Positions 27,293-35,782 of a stretch of 64,000 nucleotides of DNA are shown here, piece after piece. This stretch comes from Pseudoneobacillus rhizosphaerae (GTDB lineage: Bacteria; Bacillota; Bacilli; Bacillales; Cytobacillaceae). Numbering within the stretch: position 1 is the first letter of the stretch; every line of letters begins with the position of its first letter. Location: NCBI RefSeq assembly GCF_917563885.1, contig NZ_CAKJTG010000006.1, forward strand, positions 1-64,000, given 5' to 3'. The notes under the pieces were generated by a model. The model saw only the letters and a program-made list of their open reading frames with translations, was not told where the DNA came from and ran no database searches. The position numbers were made by a program, and so were the translations under genes.

Positions 27293-27456
27293 ATGAAGTA
27301 CCTCCAATAATTTGTCCTTACGAATTATAGTTTTCACAGCTAACCCTGGTTTTAGTCCATGGGAAAACATGTATAGAAAGCCATTTTAGGAGCAACTTTA
27401 GGAGGAAATGAAGTGTTTTAGTACTTAAGTCATTGAAAAATTGGAATTCGGTAATT

Positions 27457-27675
27457 TTAGCTTAATGTTGTAGAATTTTCCCATTCGGCATATTGACCAC
27501 TACCATTACAACCTGGACAATCTAAAGAATTTGCATGAAAGAAAATTTCACTTGAAGGATAAATTAAGAAACCCCTACCATAACAATCAGGACATTTATT
27601 TTCTTCTTTCATTTGCCCTACATGGTTTTCGTATCTTGTTGCTCTCCAGTCATTAAAAGCACTCAGTAATCCCAT
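27457..27675 (-). CDS. small zinc-finger protein with two CxxCxGxG motifs
   Basis: 72 residues. Two DnaJ-type knuckles, CPDCYGRG and CPGCNGSG, about 30 residues apart can form one zinc site. The N-terminus MGLLSAFNDWRATRYENHV is typical of a small Bacillus family whose members are sometimes misnamed methionine aminopeptidase in databases. ATG 27675 is chosen because GAGGTGA lies five nt upstream; the frame extends to 27732. It may form a unit with the 49-residue gene to its right. Confidence 0.82.
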   Translation of the reverse strand: MGLLSAFNDWRATRYENHVGQMKEENKCPDCYGRGFLIYPSSEIFFHANSLDCPGCNGSGQYAEWENSTTLS

Positions 27676-27746
27676 GTCATTCACCTCGACCAATTTTTGC
27701 TTATTATTGGTAAAAGGTGAAAAAATATACATGGAATTGAAGAGGA

Positions 27747-27896
27747 TTACTCACCAATTTTATTATTTGATTGCTGTATAGGTGCATTTTGGGGCTTTTT
27801 AGGATAGTTTGCTTTATTTAAATCATCAGGACCTGTAAGAGTATTTCTTTGATCTAAGACTTTACCGTTATATTCAATTGGATTATTTTCTAACAT
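27747..27896 (-). CDS. 49-residue hypothetical protein
   Basis: Short minus-strand frame with a strong SD (GGGAGGTGA, five nt before ATG 27896). The product is polar and Asn/Pro/Gln-rich (N-terminus MLENNPIEYNGKV, C-terminus QSNNKIGE), with no Cys and no membrane segment, so it is probably unstructured. I do not recognise it. Gene-like features are the SD and its position 71 nt before the zinc-finger gene on the same strand. Confidence 0.6.
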   Translation of the reverse strand: MLENNPIEYNGKVLDQRNTLTGPDDLNKANYPKKPQNAPIQQSNNKIGE

Positions 27897-28043
27897 ATTG
27901 TTCACCTCCCTTTATTAGGATGGTTGAAAAACATTTTCTTATGAAGTATTTTATCTAATTTAAAAATTACCTAAGTATAATCTTTATGTGGTTCTACAAA
28001 CTAAGAAGAATCATCTTAGACATTCGGTTGAAAGGATTAAATA

Positions 28044-29030
28044 ATGAAGAAATATGTTGCCTTACTGTTATGCTTGATTCTTATCATGCAAATAAATACC
28101 AAACCTACACAAGCAGCTTACCAAAGCAATATATATGTGGTGAAATCTGGAGATACGTTACCTCAAATTGCAAAAAAATACAGTACTTCTGTCAAAAACC
28201 TAAAACTAACAAATGGATTACAATCGGATCTATTAATGATTGGTCAGAAGTTGGAAGTTCCGATCATTTATATAGTTGAGCCTGGAGATACATTGAGTAA
28301 AATTTCGTTAGAATACAATACTTCTATTAATGCTATAAAAGTAACTAATCGGCTTCACAATGATATGGTGAATAATGGTCAAAAACTGAGGATTACACCA
28401 AAAAGATTGAATATGCAAGGACAATATATTTTAATGACCCGCGAGGAATTTAGAAAATGGTTGTTGAATAATCAATTTAATCGAAAAATTAGCCTCATTC
28501 AACAACATCACACATGGCTACCGTCCTATAAAAACTTTAACGGCTCCAATCATTTTCAATTGTTAAAGGGAATGGAAAATTTTCATATTAATAAAAAAAA
28601 ATGGAAGAATATAGCCCAAAATATAACCACATTTCCTGATGGGAAAATAGCCATTTCTAGACCGTTAAATATAGCTCCCGAAGGATCGATTGGCGAAAGA
28701 GCGAATTCGGTAGGAATAGCCATTGAAAATGTAGGTAATTTTGATTTAGGTCATGATGTTATGACGAAGGAACAAAAGGAAACAATTGTATACATCACTG
28801 CTTTACTTAGTATAAAATTCGGATTAACTCCTTCAATAGACAGCATTACTTATCATCACTGGTGGGATATGAAAACGGGACAAAGAGTGTTAAATAAAAT
28901 TGCAGGTCATACTGTTAAAAGTTGCCCAGGTACAGGTTTTTTTGGAGGAAGTACAACAACAAGTGCCAAAAAATATTTTTATCCATTAGTGACACGTAAA
29001 ATGCAAGAAATTAGAACGAATATGGATTAA
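28044..29030 (+). CDS. secreted LysM N-acetylmuramoyl-L-alanine amidase (amidase_2)
   Basis: 328 residues: signal peptide (1-24, cut after TQA), two LysM domains (about 31-75, VKSGDTLPQIA, and 78-121, VEPGDTLSKIS) and an amidase_2/PGRP-like domain. Zinc ligands are the His in IQQHHTW and the His and Cys in AGHTVKSCPGTGF. It cleaves the MurNAc to L-Ala bond in the wall. An overlapping frame at 27986-28279 encodes nothing recognisable and is rejected. SD AAAGGA precedes ATG 28044. Confidence 0.92.
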   Translation: MKKYVALLLCLILIMQINTKPTQAAYQSNIYVVKSGDTLPQIAKKYSTSVKNLKLTNGLQSDLLMIGQKLEVPIIYIVEPGDTLSKISLEYNTSINAIKVTNRLHNDMVNNGQKLRITPKRLNMQGQYILMTREEFRKWLLNNQFNRKISLIQQHHTWLPSYKNFNGSNHFQLLKGMENFHINKKKWKNIAQNITTFPDGKIAISRPLNIAPEGSIGERANSVGIAIENVGNFDLGHDVMTKEQKETIVYITALLSIKFGLTPSIDSITYHHWWDMKTGQRVLNKIAGHTVKSCPGTGFFGGSTTTSAKKYFYPLVTRKMQEIRTNMD

Positions 29031-29072
29031 GATAGAAACTTGGGGATGTAATTTGATGTTAATGATTAGGAT

Positions 29073-29112
29073 AAAACAAGTCAAACATAGAAATTTGTTT
29101 GGCTTGTTTTTT
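29073..29112 (+). terminator. terminator after the amidase gene
   Basis: AAAACAAGTCAAAC (29073-29086) pairs with GTTTGGCTTGTTTT with one G-T pair, followed by a T-run. Confidence 0.88.
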
Positions 29113-29204
29113 AGTCTTTGAGAAGGAAACGGAATAAAAATAGCGAATTAAGTAATTAATAGTCAAAATATATCATTACTTTCGAAAGCGAGTTGTTTTT
29201 TAGC

Positions 29205-29645
29205 ATGGATGCTCATGTAATTACGAAATTAAAAATATATAAGCCAGCAAATGAAGTGTTCGAAGCGGTAGTAGACCCTGAAAAAATGGCTAATTATTGG
29301 TTTTCATCTGGAACTGACAGAGTGGCAAATGGAAAGACCATTACATGGAGATATGAAGAATACGGTGCAGAAGTAGTAATCAAAGTATCTGAGGTCGTTG
29401 ATAACAAGAAGATAGTATTCTCTTGGGGTGATGAAGGTGAAGAAACGTTTGTTACCATCACTTTTGAGAGGATAGATCAAACAACTACTATTATAGAAGT
29501 AAACGAATCAGGCTTTAAAGAAGATGACCCTAACTTGCTCAACAAAATGGTCGGGCAAAAAGGTGGTTGGGTCTATATGTTAACCTGTTTAAAAGGTTAT
29601 CTGGAGAATGGGGTTAACACTTTAAGAGCCTCATTAGTTCATTAG
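29205..29645 (+). CDS. SRPBCC/AHSA1-domain protein
   Basis: 146 residues of the START-like SRPBCC fold, AHSA1 (Aha1 C-terminal-like) subgroup: KIYKPANEVFEAVVDPEKMANYWFS at the start, GKTITWRYEEYGAEV in the middle, and the GWVYMLTCLKGYLENG C-terminal helix. These proteins bind small hydrophobic ligands; no specific role is known. The SD is weak. ATG 29205 is the first natural start; TTG 29193 in frame is less likely. It is 17 nt before the next gene and probably co-transcribed with it. Confidence 0.88.
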   Translation: MDAHVITKLKIYKPANEVFEAVVDPEKMANYWFSSGTDRVANGKTITWRYEEYGAEVVIKVSEVVDNKKIVFSWGDEGEETFVTITFERIDQTTTIIEVNESGFKEDDPNLLNKMVGQKGGWVYMLTCLKGYLENGVNTLRASLVH

Positions 29646-29662
29646 GAAACTTAGGTGAAAAA

Positions 29663-30595
29663 ATGCAGATAAATAATATTTTAATAGTCAGTCCTATGTT
29701 CATGGAACTTCAATTATTGATTGAAAAGGAGCAAATCGAAAAGAATTTTCGTTATTTACCAGAGGCAGAGTTAACGTTTACTGATTTAGAATGGGCAGAT
29801 GCGTTGGTTTGCTTTAATCTTAGTTCAAACATTGACTACAGTCAGGTGAAGTGGGTTCACTCTCTAGGAGCGGGTGTTGATAAATTTTTATACGGAAAGT
29901 CCTGGGATGAAGATGTTTTATTAACCCGGACTGTTTGTTCATTTGGTCAAAGAATTGCCGAGTATTGTTTAAGTTACATACTAAAAGACTTACAATTTCA
30001 CGATCAATTCAGTGTAGCGAAGTCCAATAAAAGCTGGAATCCTATTACACCTATGTTACTAAGTAATCAAAAAGTGATGATTTACGGAACAGGTGAAATT
30101 GGCCAAACAGTGGCAAGAATTTTTTCAGCATTAGGTGTGGAGGTATATGGTGTCTCACTTAGTGGAAAAGATAAAGACTATTTTAATGAAGTAATGACAA
30201 TAGAGACTCATTTTTCACGATTAAGCGAAATGAATTACCTGATTAATACATTACCTTTAACTGAACAAACTGCTTCGTTGTTAAATGAGAAGATATTTGA
30301 GCGTCTTTCAAATGTTGGCTTGATTAATGTCGGTAGAGGGGCATCATTGGATGAAACAGCAATGCTAAATGCATTGAATAACCAACACATCCGATTTGCC
30401 GTTTTAGATGTATTTTCAAAAGAACCCCTACCAGTAGAAAATCCTGTTTGGGACCATCCTAATGTACATATTACTCCTCATATTTCTGCAGTTACTACTC
30501 CAGATGAGGCGGTTGCTTGTTTTATTGAAACGCTTAATAAAATTGAAGGAAATAAGCAGATACTGAATAAGGTGGACGTTAAGAAAGGTTATTAA
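29663..30595 (+). CDS. D-2-hydroxyacid dehydrogenase family protein
   Basis: 310 residues of the D-isomer-specific 2-hydroxyacid dehydrogenase family. The NAD-binding GTGEIGQTVARIF glycine motif is near residue 135; LINVGRGASLDETAML and the catalytic His in ITPHISAVT follow. The N-terminal catalytic half is diverged, so the substrate is unknown; GhrA-like glyoxylate/hydroxypyruvate reductase activity is one possibility. The frame follows the SRPBCC gene closely. Confidence 0.88.
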   Translation: MQINNILIVSPMFMELQLLIEKEQIEKNFRYLPEAELTFTDLEWADALVCFNLSSNIDYSQVKWVHSLGAGVDKFLYGKSWDEDVLLTRTVCSFGQRIAEYCLSYILKDLQFHDQFSVAKSNKSWNPITPMLLSNQKVMIYGTGEIGQTVARIFSALGVEVYGVSLSGKDKDYFNEVMTIETHFSRLSEMNYLINTLPLTEQTASLLNEKIFERLSNVGLINVGRGASLDETAMLNALNNQHIRFAVLDVFSKEPLPVENPVWDHPNVHITPHISAVTTPDEAVACFIETLNKIEGNKQILNKVDVKKGY

Positions 30596-30637
30596 TGGAT
30601 GAATAATGAAACATTAATTTGAATATTTATTAATTAC

Positions 30638-30672
30638 GAGACCACTTCTACAACGGGAGTGGTCTTGTTATT
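30638..30672 (+). terminator. terminator after the dehydrogenase gene
   Basis: AGACCACT (30639-30646) pairs with AGTGGTCT (30658-30665) followed by TGTTATTGTT. Confidence 0.8.
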
Positions 30673-30683
30673 GTTGATAAAAA

Positions 30684-30697
30684 TGAAAACGCTTACT
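30684..30697 (+). promoter_or_regulatory. CcpA-type cre site upstream of the glutamine synthetase
   Basis: TGAAAACGCTTACT matches the cre consensus TGWAARCGYTWWCW at every position. Its centre lies about 86 nt upstream of the predicted transcription start, a location more typical of activation or looping than of simple promoter occlusion. Confidence 0.6.
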
Positions 30698-30740
30698 AAT
30701 TTTTTATCATAATTATTCAATCATTTATGCTAAAAAAAGG

Positions 30741-30769
30741 TTGTCAAAGATTCAATTATTAATTATAAT
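30741..30769 (+). promoter_or_regulatory. sigma-A promoter of the glutamine synthetase gene
   Basis: TTGTCA (30741-30746), 17-nt spacer, TATAAT (30764-30769). A near-consensus promoter with transcription start expected near 30776. Confidence 0.8.
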
Positions 30770-30780
30770 CACTATATTGA

Positions 30781-30797
30781 TGTGAGATTATATAACA
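30781..30797 (+). promoter_or_regulatory. GlnR/TnrA operator
   Basis: TGTGAGATTATATAACA fits the TGTNA-N7-TNACA consensus exactly. It sits just downstream of the predicted start site, so repression by GlnR and/or TnrA is expected. Confidence 0.75.
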
Positions 30798-30819
30798 TGA
30801 AATTGAGAGGTAATCTAAC

Positions 30820-32184
30820 GTGACGCAAACACTTATTTCTAAAACACCTGAAACCACAACGACTTTAGAACAAATCATAGATATAATTAAAGATAAAAGT
30901 GTTGAATTATTACACTTACAATTTGTAGATATTGAAGGTATTTTAAAGCAAATTACTGTAACAACTGAACAATTAGAGGATGTAGTTGAAGGGAAAATGA
31001 TGTTTGACGGTTCCTCTATTAAAGGCTTTTCACCTATTAATAAATCGGACCTCTATCTTCAACCAGATCTAGCTACATTTGCTGTTCTTCCTTGGACAGT
31101 AGAAAATGGCTATTCAGAAGCAAGATTTTTGTGTTCAGTGAAAAATCCGGATGGCACTCTATTTGCTGGTGATACGAGAAATGTGTTAAAGAAAACAGTA
31201 GAACGTGCTGCAGAACATGGCTACACGATTTCAGTTGGGCCGGAATTAGAATTCTTCCTTTTTAAAACGGATGAAAAGGGTTACGCAACTCAAGAACTTG
31301 GAGATCGTGCAGGTTATTTTGAGCCATCTCCACATGATACAGGCGAACGGGTACGTTTAGAAATTTATCGTGCTTTAAAAGCAATGGGCTTTACGATTGA
31401 GGCTTCCCACACTGAAGTAGCTGAAGGGCAACATGAAATTAACTTTAAATATTCTGATGTATTAACGGCTGCTGATCTAGCAACAACTTATAAATGGGTA
31501 GTAAAAACTGTTGCGAAGAAATTTGGCTTACATGCTACCTTTATGCCAAAACCGGTATTTGGAATTGCTGGGTCTGGAATGCATGTGAATATGTCTTTTT
31601 TTGAAGGTAGTGAAAATGCCTTTTTTGATCCAAGTGATGAGTTACAATTATCGAAAAAGGCATACCAATTTATTGCTGGATTAATGGAAAATGTGAAAAG
31701 TTTTACAGCCATAACAAATCCATTAGTAAACTCTTATAAGCGATTAGTACCTGGCTATGAAGCGCCTTGTTATATTGCATGGTCTGCTTCTAACCGTTCA
31801 GCCCTTATTCGTATTCCAGCGAAAAAGGGTCTTGCGACACGAGTGGAATTACGCTGTCCGGATCCATCCGCAAATCCTTACTTAACATTTGCATTGGTTG
31901 CTTCTGCAGGCTTAGATGGAATCGAACAGGAATTAGATGTGCTAGCACCAATTAATGAAGATATTTTCCATATGACAGATGAAGAAAGAGCGTTCAAAGG
32001 TATTGACAACCTACCTGGTAGCTTAGTAGAAGCATTACAAGAATTAGAGTCAGGAGTAATTGCTTCAAAAACATTAGGTGAACATGTTTATAGCGAGTAT
32101 GTGTCTCTGAAGAAAGCAGAATGGAACAGCTATCGTTCAGCGGTACACGCATGGGAAATCGAAAACTATCATACTAAATTTTAA
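30820..32184 (+). CDS. glnA: glutamine synthetase, type I (probably a second copy)
   Basis: 454-residue GS-I: glutamate plus ammonia plus ATP to glutamine. Conserved blocks are MFDGSSIKGF, VGPELEFFLF (metal Glu), EVAEGQHEINFKY, GSGMHVNMSF, NSYKRLVPGYEAP and the RIPAKKGLATRVELRCPDPSANPY region. It is about 10 residues longer than B. subtilis GlnA at the N-terminus, and the family segment I recall as GFVRIEESD in B. subtilis GlnA reads GFSPINKSD, so an Arg implicated in feedback control and regulator contact appears lost. It is not next to glnR. GTG start with GAGAGG nine nt upstream. Control by the cre site and the GlnR/TnrA box is likely. Confidence 0.93.
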   Translation: MTQTLISKTPETTTTLEQIIDIIKDKSVELLHLQFVDIEGILKQITVTTEQLEDVVEGKMMFDGSSIKGFSPINKSDLYLQPDLATFAVLPWTVENGYSEARFLCSVKNPDGTLFAGDTRNVLKKTVERAAEHGYTISVGPELEFFLFKTDEKGYATQELGDRAGYFEPSPHDTGERVRLEIYRALKAMGFTIEASHTEVAEGQHEINFKYSDVLTAADLATTYKWVVKTVAKKFGLHATFMPKPVFGIAGSGMHVNMSFFEGSENAFFDPSDELQLSKKAYQFIAGLMENVKSFTAITNPLVNSYKRLVPGYEAPCYIAWSASNRSALIRIPAKKGLATRVELRCPDPSANPYLTFALVASAGLDGIEQELDVLAPINEDIFHMTDEERAFKGIDNLPGSLVEALQELESGVIASKTLGEHVYSEYVSLKKAEWNSYRSAVHAWEIENYHTKF

Positions 32185-32188
32185 GTTG

Positions 32189-32220
32189 GAGTGAAGGGAT
32201 GAAGAGCCCTTCACTCTTTT
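32189..32220. terminator. terminator between glutamine synthetase and the SleB-like gene
   Basis: GAGTGAAGGG (32189-32198) pairs perfectly with CCCTTCACTC (32207-32216), then TTTT. It serves the glutamine synthetase gene. Confidence 0.88.
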
Positions 32221-32237
32221 ATTTATCTATGTAAATG

Positions 32238-33008
32238 CTACTTTTTAAATACGTGTTGACCAATGACAACAGTAGTTGATCTTGAGTCTAGCCAACGACT
32301 AGTAGCAATGTCTGGATTGTAGAAGAATAATGTTGATTCAGGCACAATATTCCGTTTTTCGGTTAAAGCTTCCTTAACTGCCGCAATGGAATCTTCATCT
32401 GCAGGCTCGTGAATTTCACCATTAGAAACAGGTTGGAATTGACCAGGTTCATAAATAACTTCTTTAATAGTATCTGGAAACAGTGAACTCTCAACTCGAT
32501 TTAAGACTACACACGCTACTGCAATCTTTCCTTCGAAAGGCTCTGTTTGAGCTTCAGCTCTAACTAGTCTTGCTAAAAGGTCTATTTCATGTTTGGAATA
32601 ATTTTGTATTTCCATAGAAGCAATTTTTGTTTTTATAGGTTTTACTTTTTTAACTAGATTAGCAGCATAAAGGGTTTGGATTTGCTTGTTAATTTGAACT
32701 AATTCATCTTCGCTTTGGGCTTCCGATCTAACTAATCTAGCTAGTAGGTTTATTTTGTAATCAGAATAGCTCACGATGTTTGATGGGCTTGTCCGTTTTT
32801 GGGGCTCAGTGTTAACGGTATCACCAACATAAATCATATTTAGGTTTTGAATTTGCGGATTCAATTCTGTAATTTCCTGAATAGAAAGGTTATTTTCAGA
32901 TGCGATTTTAGTGATAGTATCCCCTTGTTTAACGGTATAAGCAAATGACGGAGTGGCTGCAAATAGGAAAGACAATATGAACATTATGGTAGTTACTAGT
33001 ATTTTCAT
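32238..33008 (-). CDS. secreted LysM cell-wall hydrolase of the SleB family
   Basis: 256 residues: signal peptide (1-23, cleavage after SFA), one LysM domain (24-67, VKQGDTITKIA) and a C-terminal SleB/Hydrolase_2 domain (about 135-256) with RAEAQTEPFEGKIAVA (catalytic Glu), VLNRVESSLFPDTIK and LFFYNPDIATSRWL. SleB-type enzymes are lytic transglycosylases acting on cortex or wall peptidoglycan. Residues 82-97 (YKINLLARLVRSEAQS) duplicate the start of the catalytic domain (IDLLARLVRAEAQT), apparently a partial internal duplication. On the minus strand a GGAGG precedes ATG 33008. Confidence 0.9.
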   Translation of the reverse strand: MKILVTTIMFILSFLFAATPSFAYTVKQGDTITKIASENNLSIQEITELNPQIQNLNMIYVGDTVNTEPQKRTSPSNIVSYSDYKINLLARLVRSEAQSEDELVQINKQIQTLYAANLVKKVKPIKTKIASMEIQNYSKHEIDLLARLVRAEAQTEPFEGKIAVACVVLNRVESSLFPDTIKEVIYEPGQFQPVSNGEIHEPADEDSIAAVKEALTEKRNIVPESTLFFYNPDIATSRWLDSRSTTVVIGQHVFKK

Positions 33009-33159
33009 AGTTAAATTCCTCCTAAAATTGAAAGTCCAGTGATTAACTTACTTAATCTATTAGTATGAACGGAATAACTAGATTAGTATTACAGTTTTGT
33101 TACATAAGAGATTGCGGATGTAATATAGTTTGATAGTTGGTGGTAGTGTTTATGGGTTT

Positions 33160-33482
33160 TTATTGTACAAAACAAGGTGTGAGGTCTGTTTTATAGTCCG
33201 ATAGGAGGTCTCTATTGGACAAAACAAGATGGAGGGATGGTGTAAGTGTCCGATAGGAGGTCTCTATTGGACAAAACAAGATGGAGGGAAGGTGTAAGTG
33301 TCCAATAGGAGGCCTCTATCGGACAAAACAAGGTGAGTGGAAGGTGCAAGTGTCCAATAGGAGGTCTCTATTGGACAAAACAAGGTGAGTGGAAGGTGCA
33401 AGTGTCCAATAGGAGGTCTCTATTGGACAAAACAAGCGCTAGAGAAAGAAAAAATGTCCGATAGAATGACTCTATCGGACAC
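33160..33482. repeat. 52-bp-period palindromic repeat array 2
   Basis: T(T/C)G(G/T)AC occurs at 33163, 33215, 33267, 33319, 33371, 33423 and 33475, again exactly 52 bp apart. Six palindromes of the TGTCC-R-ATAGG, about 5 nt, TCTAT-Y-GGACA type lie between. The R/Y pairs are two G-T, one A/C mismatch, two A/T and one G/C. The linkers (containing AAGGTGAGTGGAAGGTGCAAG-like sequence) differ from those in array 1. The array lies between the divergently oriented upstream end of the SleB-like gene and the 3' end of the NERD gene. No ORF is evident. Confidence 0.95.
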
Positions 33483-33581
33483 AATATTTCCCAAAAAGAA
33501 CAATCAAAATCTCTAAAACAAGTGCTTGGGCAAATTACTGATTCTAATTAAGGTATATTCTTCACAATCCCTAACAACTAA

Positions 33582-34487
33582 TTATTCATAATAAGTCCAC
33601 TTGCAAACTCCTACTGCTTTAAAGTTACTACCTAGTATCCTTGTAATTCTCTTCTTAGACTTAATTACTTGGCACCAATCATAAATTTCCTTTGTGGTAA
33701 TTTTTCGATTAGGGAAAAGTAACTTTACTTCCTGGACATTGCGAATAACAGCGGTTGTAATAAGTTCCTCGTGGCCGCAAGCTCCACAGACAACTTTCCT
33801 CCCCTTAGTGATTACTGAAAATGAATGACAGGTTTTACATGTTATTCCTTTTTTTACTTGTTCATATTTATAAGGTGGTAAGTGGTTATCTGGAGTTTGA
33901 ACTATATTTAATCGCACTAGTTTTTCTGCTAATTTTATATGAGAATTATTTAGCTTAGAGGGTTTCTTATCTAATTTTTTCATAAAACGATTTAACTGTG
34001 TTGGTAATATAATGGGCTTGTTTTGAGGGGCATGATAAAGAGTGAAGTCAGGATTATTAAAAACAACGTAAGCTTCAACAGTCAAACCGAATCCAAGATG
34101 TTGGAGTAGTTGTAAGAGCAAGGATTTGCTTCGATCTAGTTGGTTAAGAGGATCTTTCACTATCTTTCCGTAGGATGTCTGGAAGTTTTCGCCATCATAA
34201 AGATACTCACCATCAAAAAATTTAATATCGATTAAGTAAATCGTATCTTGAAAAATAATCACCGTATCAATTTGGAATTTTGTGCCGTTAATCTCGAACA
34301 GTAGATCATTTAATATTAAGCAGTCATTCAGAAGCTTTTCCGTTAATAAATCAAACTGAACCTCACCTTCATAACCTTTTTCAAGTTTTGAATAGTATTG
34401 CTTCTCTTCTAAGGTTTGCTCCTTGCGTGTGTTTAATATTCTTAAAATCTTTAATAAATCTGTTTCACTTCTTGCTTTAAAAAGCAT
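33582..34487 (-). CDS. NERD-domain protein with a zinc ribbon
   Basis: About 301 residues. The N-terminal NERD (nuclease-related) domain runs about 35-150: GYEGEVQFD, FQIDTVIIFQDTIYLIDIKFFDG and a downstream GKIVKDPLNQL helix carry the conserved Glu, Asp and Lys residues of a nuclease-like fold. A C4 zinc ribbon follows (CKTCHSF, then CGACGHE, about residues 215-240), and a C-terminal basic region may bind DNA. ATG 34487 is chosen because AGAGGAAG lies upstream on the minus strand. Monocistronic; no helicase or kinase partner nearby. Function unknown. Confidence 0.85.
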   Translation of the reverse strand: MLFKARSETDLLKILRILNTRKEQTLEEKQYYSKLEKGYEGEVQFDLLTEKLLNDCLILNDLLFEINGTKFQIDTVIIFQDTIYLIDIKFFDGEYLYDGENFQTSYGKIVKDPLNQLDRSKSLLLQLLQHLGFGLTVEAYVVFNNPDFTLYHAPQNKPIILPTQLNRFMKKLDKKPSKLNNSHIKLAEKLVRLNIVQTPDNHLPPYKYEQVKKGITCKTCHSFSVITKGRKVVCGACGHEELITTAVIRNVQEVKLLFPNRKITTKEIYDWCQVIKSKKRITRILGSNFKAVGVCKWTYYE

Positions 34488-34679
34488 GACCCACTTCCTC
34501 TCAAATTTTAACAAACTCTAATTTAATCATATATATAAAACTAGTGCTGCAAAAAGAAAAGAATGAATTTTTTGTTAACATTTTAACGAATTTAGCTTCA
34601 CCTCACCAAACACTAGAATTATGGACAACCAACAATCTTATGGTAGGATAAAAATAAAAATCAGGTGGGGGGCTAACAA

Positions 34680-35711
34680 ATGTATAGCTTTAAAAATGAT
34701 TATAGTGAGGGAGCACATCCAAGAATTTTAGCGGCACTAATGGAATCTAACTTTGAACAGGTGGATGGGTATGGGGGAGATCGATTTACTCAACAAGCCG
34801 TTGAATTAATAAAAGAAAAACTCGACAGAACGGACGTGGATGTTCACTTATTAGCGGGTGGGACGCAAACAAATCTTACTGCTCTATCCGCTTTTTTAAA
34901 ACCGCATGAAGCTGCTATAGCAGCAAGTACGGGTCATATTCTTACACATGAAACAGGTGCAATTGAAGCTACTGGACATAAGATACTCGGTGTTGTAACT
35001 GAAAACGGGAAACTGAACCCTTCACACTTGAAGATTGTTTTGGAACAACATACGGATGAGCATATGGTAAAGCCTAAGTTAGTGTACATATCAAATTCGA
35101 CAGAAATTGGCTCTATTTATGATAAAAATGAACTTGAACAATTAAGAGATTTCTGTAAAGAGCATAAGCTTATTTTGTTTATGGATGGAGCTAGACTAGG
35201 TTCAGCGCTTTGTTCTGAAGAAAATGATGTAGAATTGAGTGATCTTCCAAACCTTGTTGATGCCTTCTATATAGGTGGAACGAAAAATGGTGCGCTTATA
35301 GGCGAAGCTTTGGTGATATGTCGTGATTCGCTTAAGGAGGATTTTCGTTTTCACATGAAGCAAAAAGGGGCATTACTTGCAAAAGGCAGACTCCTAGGTA
35401 TTCAATTTCTAGAACTGTTCCGAGACAATTTATTCTTTGATTTGGCGAAGCATGCAAATAAAATGGCAAATGTACTTAGAACTGAATTGGCAAAAGCTAA
35501 TTTTAAGTTTCTGACTCATGCCCCTTCAAACCAAATCTTTCCGATTCTACCTAATTCTCTAATTGAAGAGCTTCAAAAGAAGTATTCGTTTTATGTGTGG
35601 GAGAAGGTCGCTCCAGATTATTCAGCCATCCGATTAGTAACCTCTTGGGCTACAAAAGAAGAAGAGGTTGTTGCTTTTATTGAGGATATGAAAAAGGTAT
35701 TACAAAAATAG
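34680..35711 (+). CDS. low-specificity threonine aldolase-type PLP enzyme
   Basis: 343-residue beta-eliminating-lyase/threonine-aldolase family protein of fold type I. PLP Lys202 in IGGTKNGAL, Asp169 in LFMDGARLGSAL, and the AGGTQTNLTALSAFL and HILTHETGAIEATGHK motifs near the N-terminus. It would split threonine or related beta-hydroxy amino acids into glycine and an aldehyde. GGTGGGGGG precedes ATG 34680. Monocistronic. Confidence 0.92.
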   Translation: MYSFKNDYSEGAHPRILAALMESNFEQVDGYGGDRFTQQAVELIKEKLDRTDVDVHLLAGGTQTNLTALSAFLKPHEAAIAASTGHILTHETGAIEATGHKILGVVTENGKLNPSHLKIVLEQHTDEHMVKPKLVYISNSTEIGSIYDKNELEQLRDFCKEHKLILFMDGARLGSALCSEENDVELSDLPNLVDAFYIGGTKNGALIGEALVICRDSLKEDFRFHMKQKGALLAKGRLLGIQFLELFRDNLFFDLAKHANKMANVLRTELAKANFKFLTHAPSNQIFPILPNSLIEELQKKYSFYVWEKVAPDYSAIRLVTSWATKEEEVVAFIEDMKKVLQK

Positions 35712-35782
35712 AGATTCAGGTAACTATGTTTACTGAACAGTCTTTAAACAGATATTAAAAGAAGAAAGGAGGTTGATCATTA

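Noticed and set aside
27986-28279. 97-residue ORF overlapping the LysM amidase start
   Set aside because: It is a different frame over the signal-peptide and LysM coding sequence, has no SD, and the amidase frame is unambiguous.
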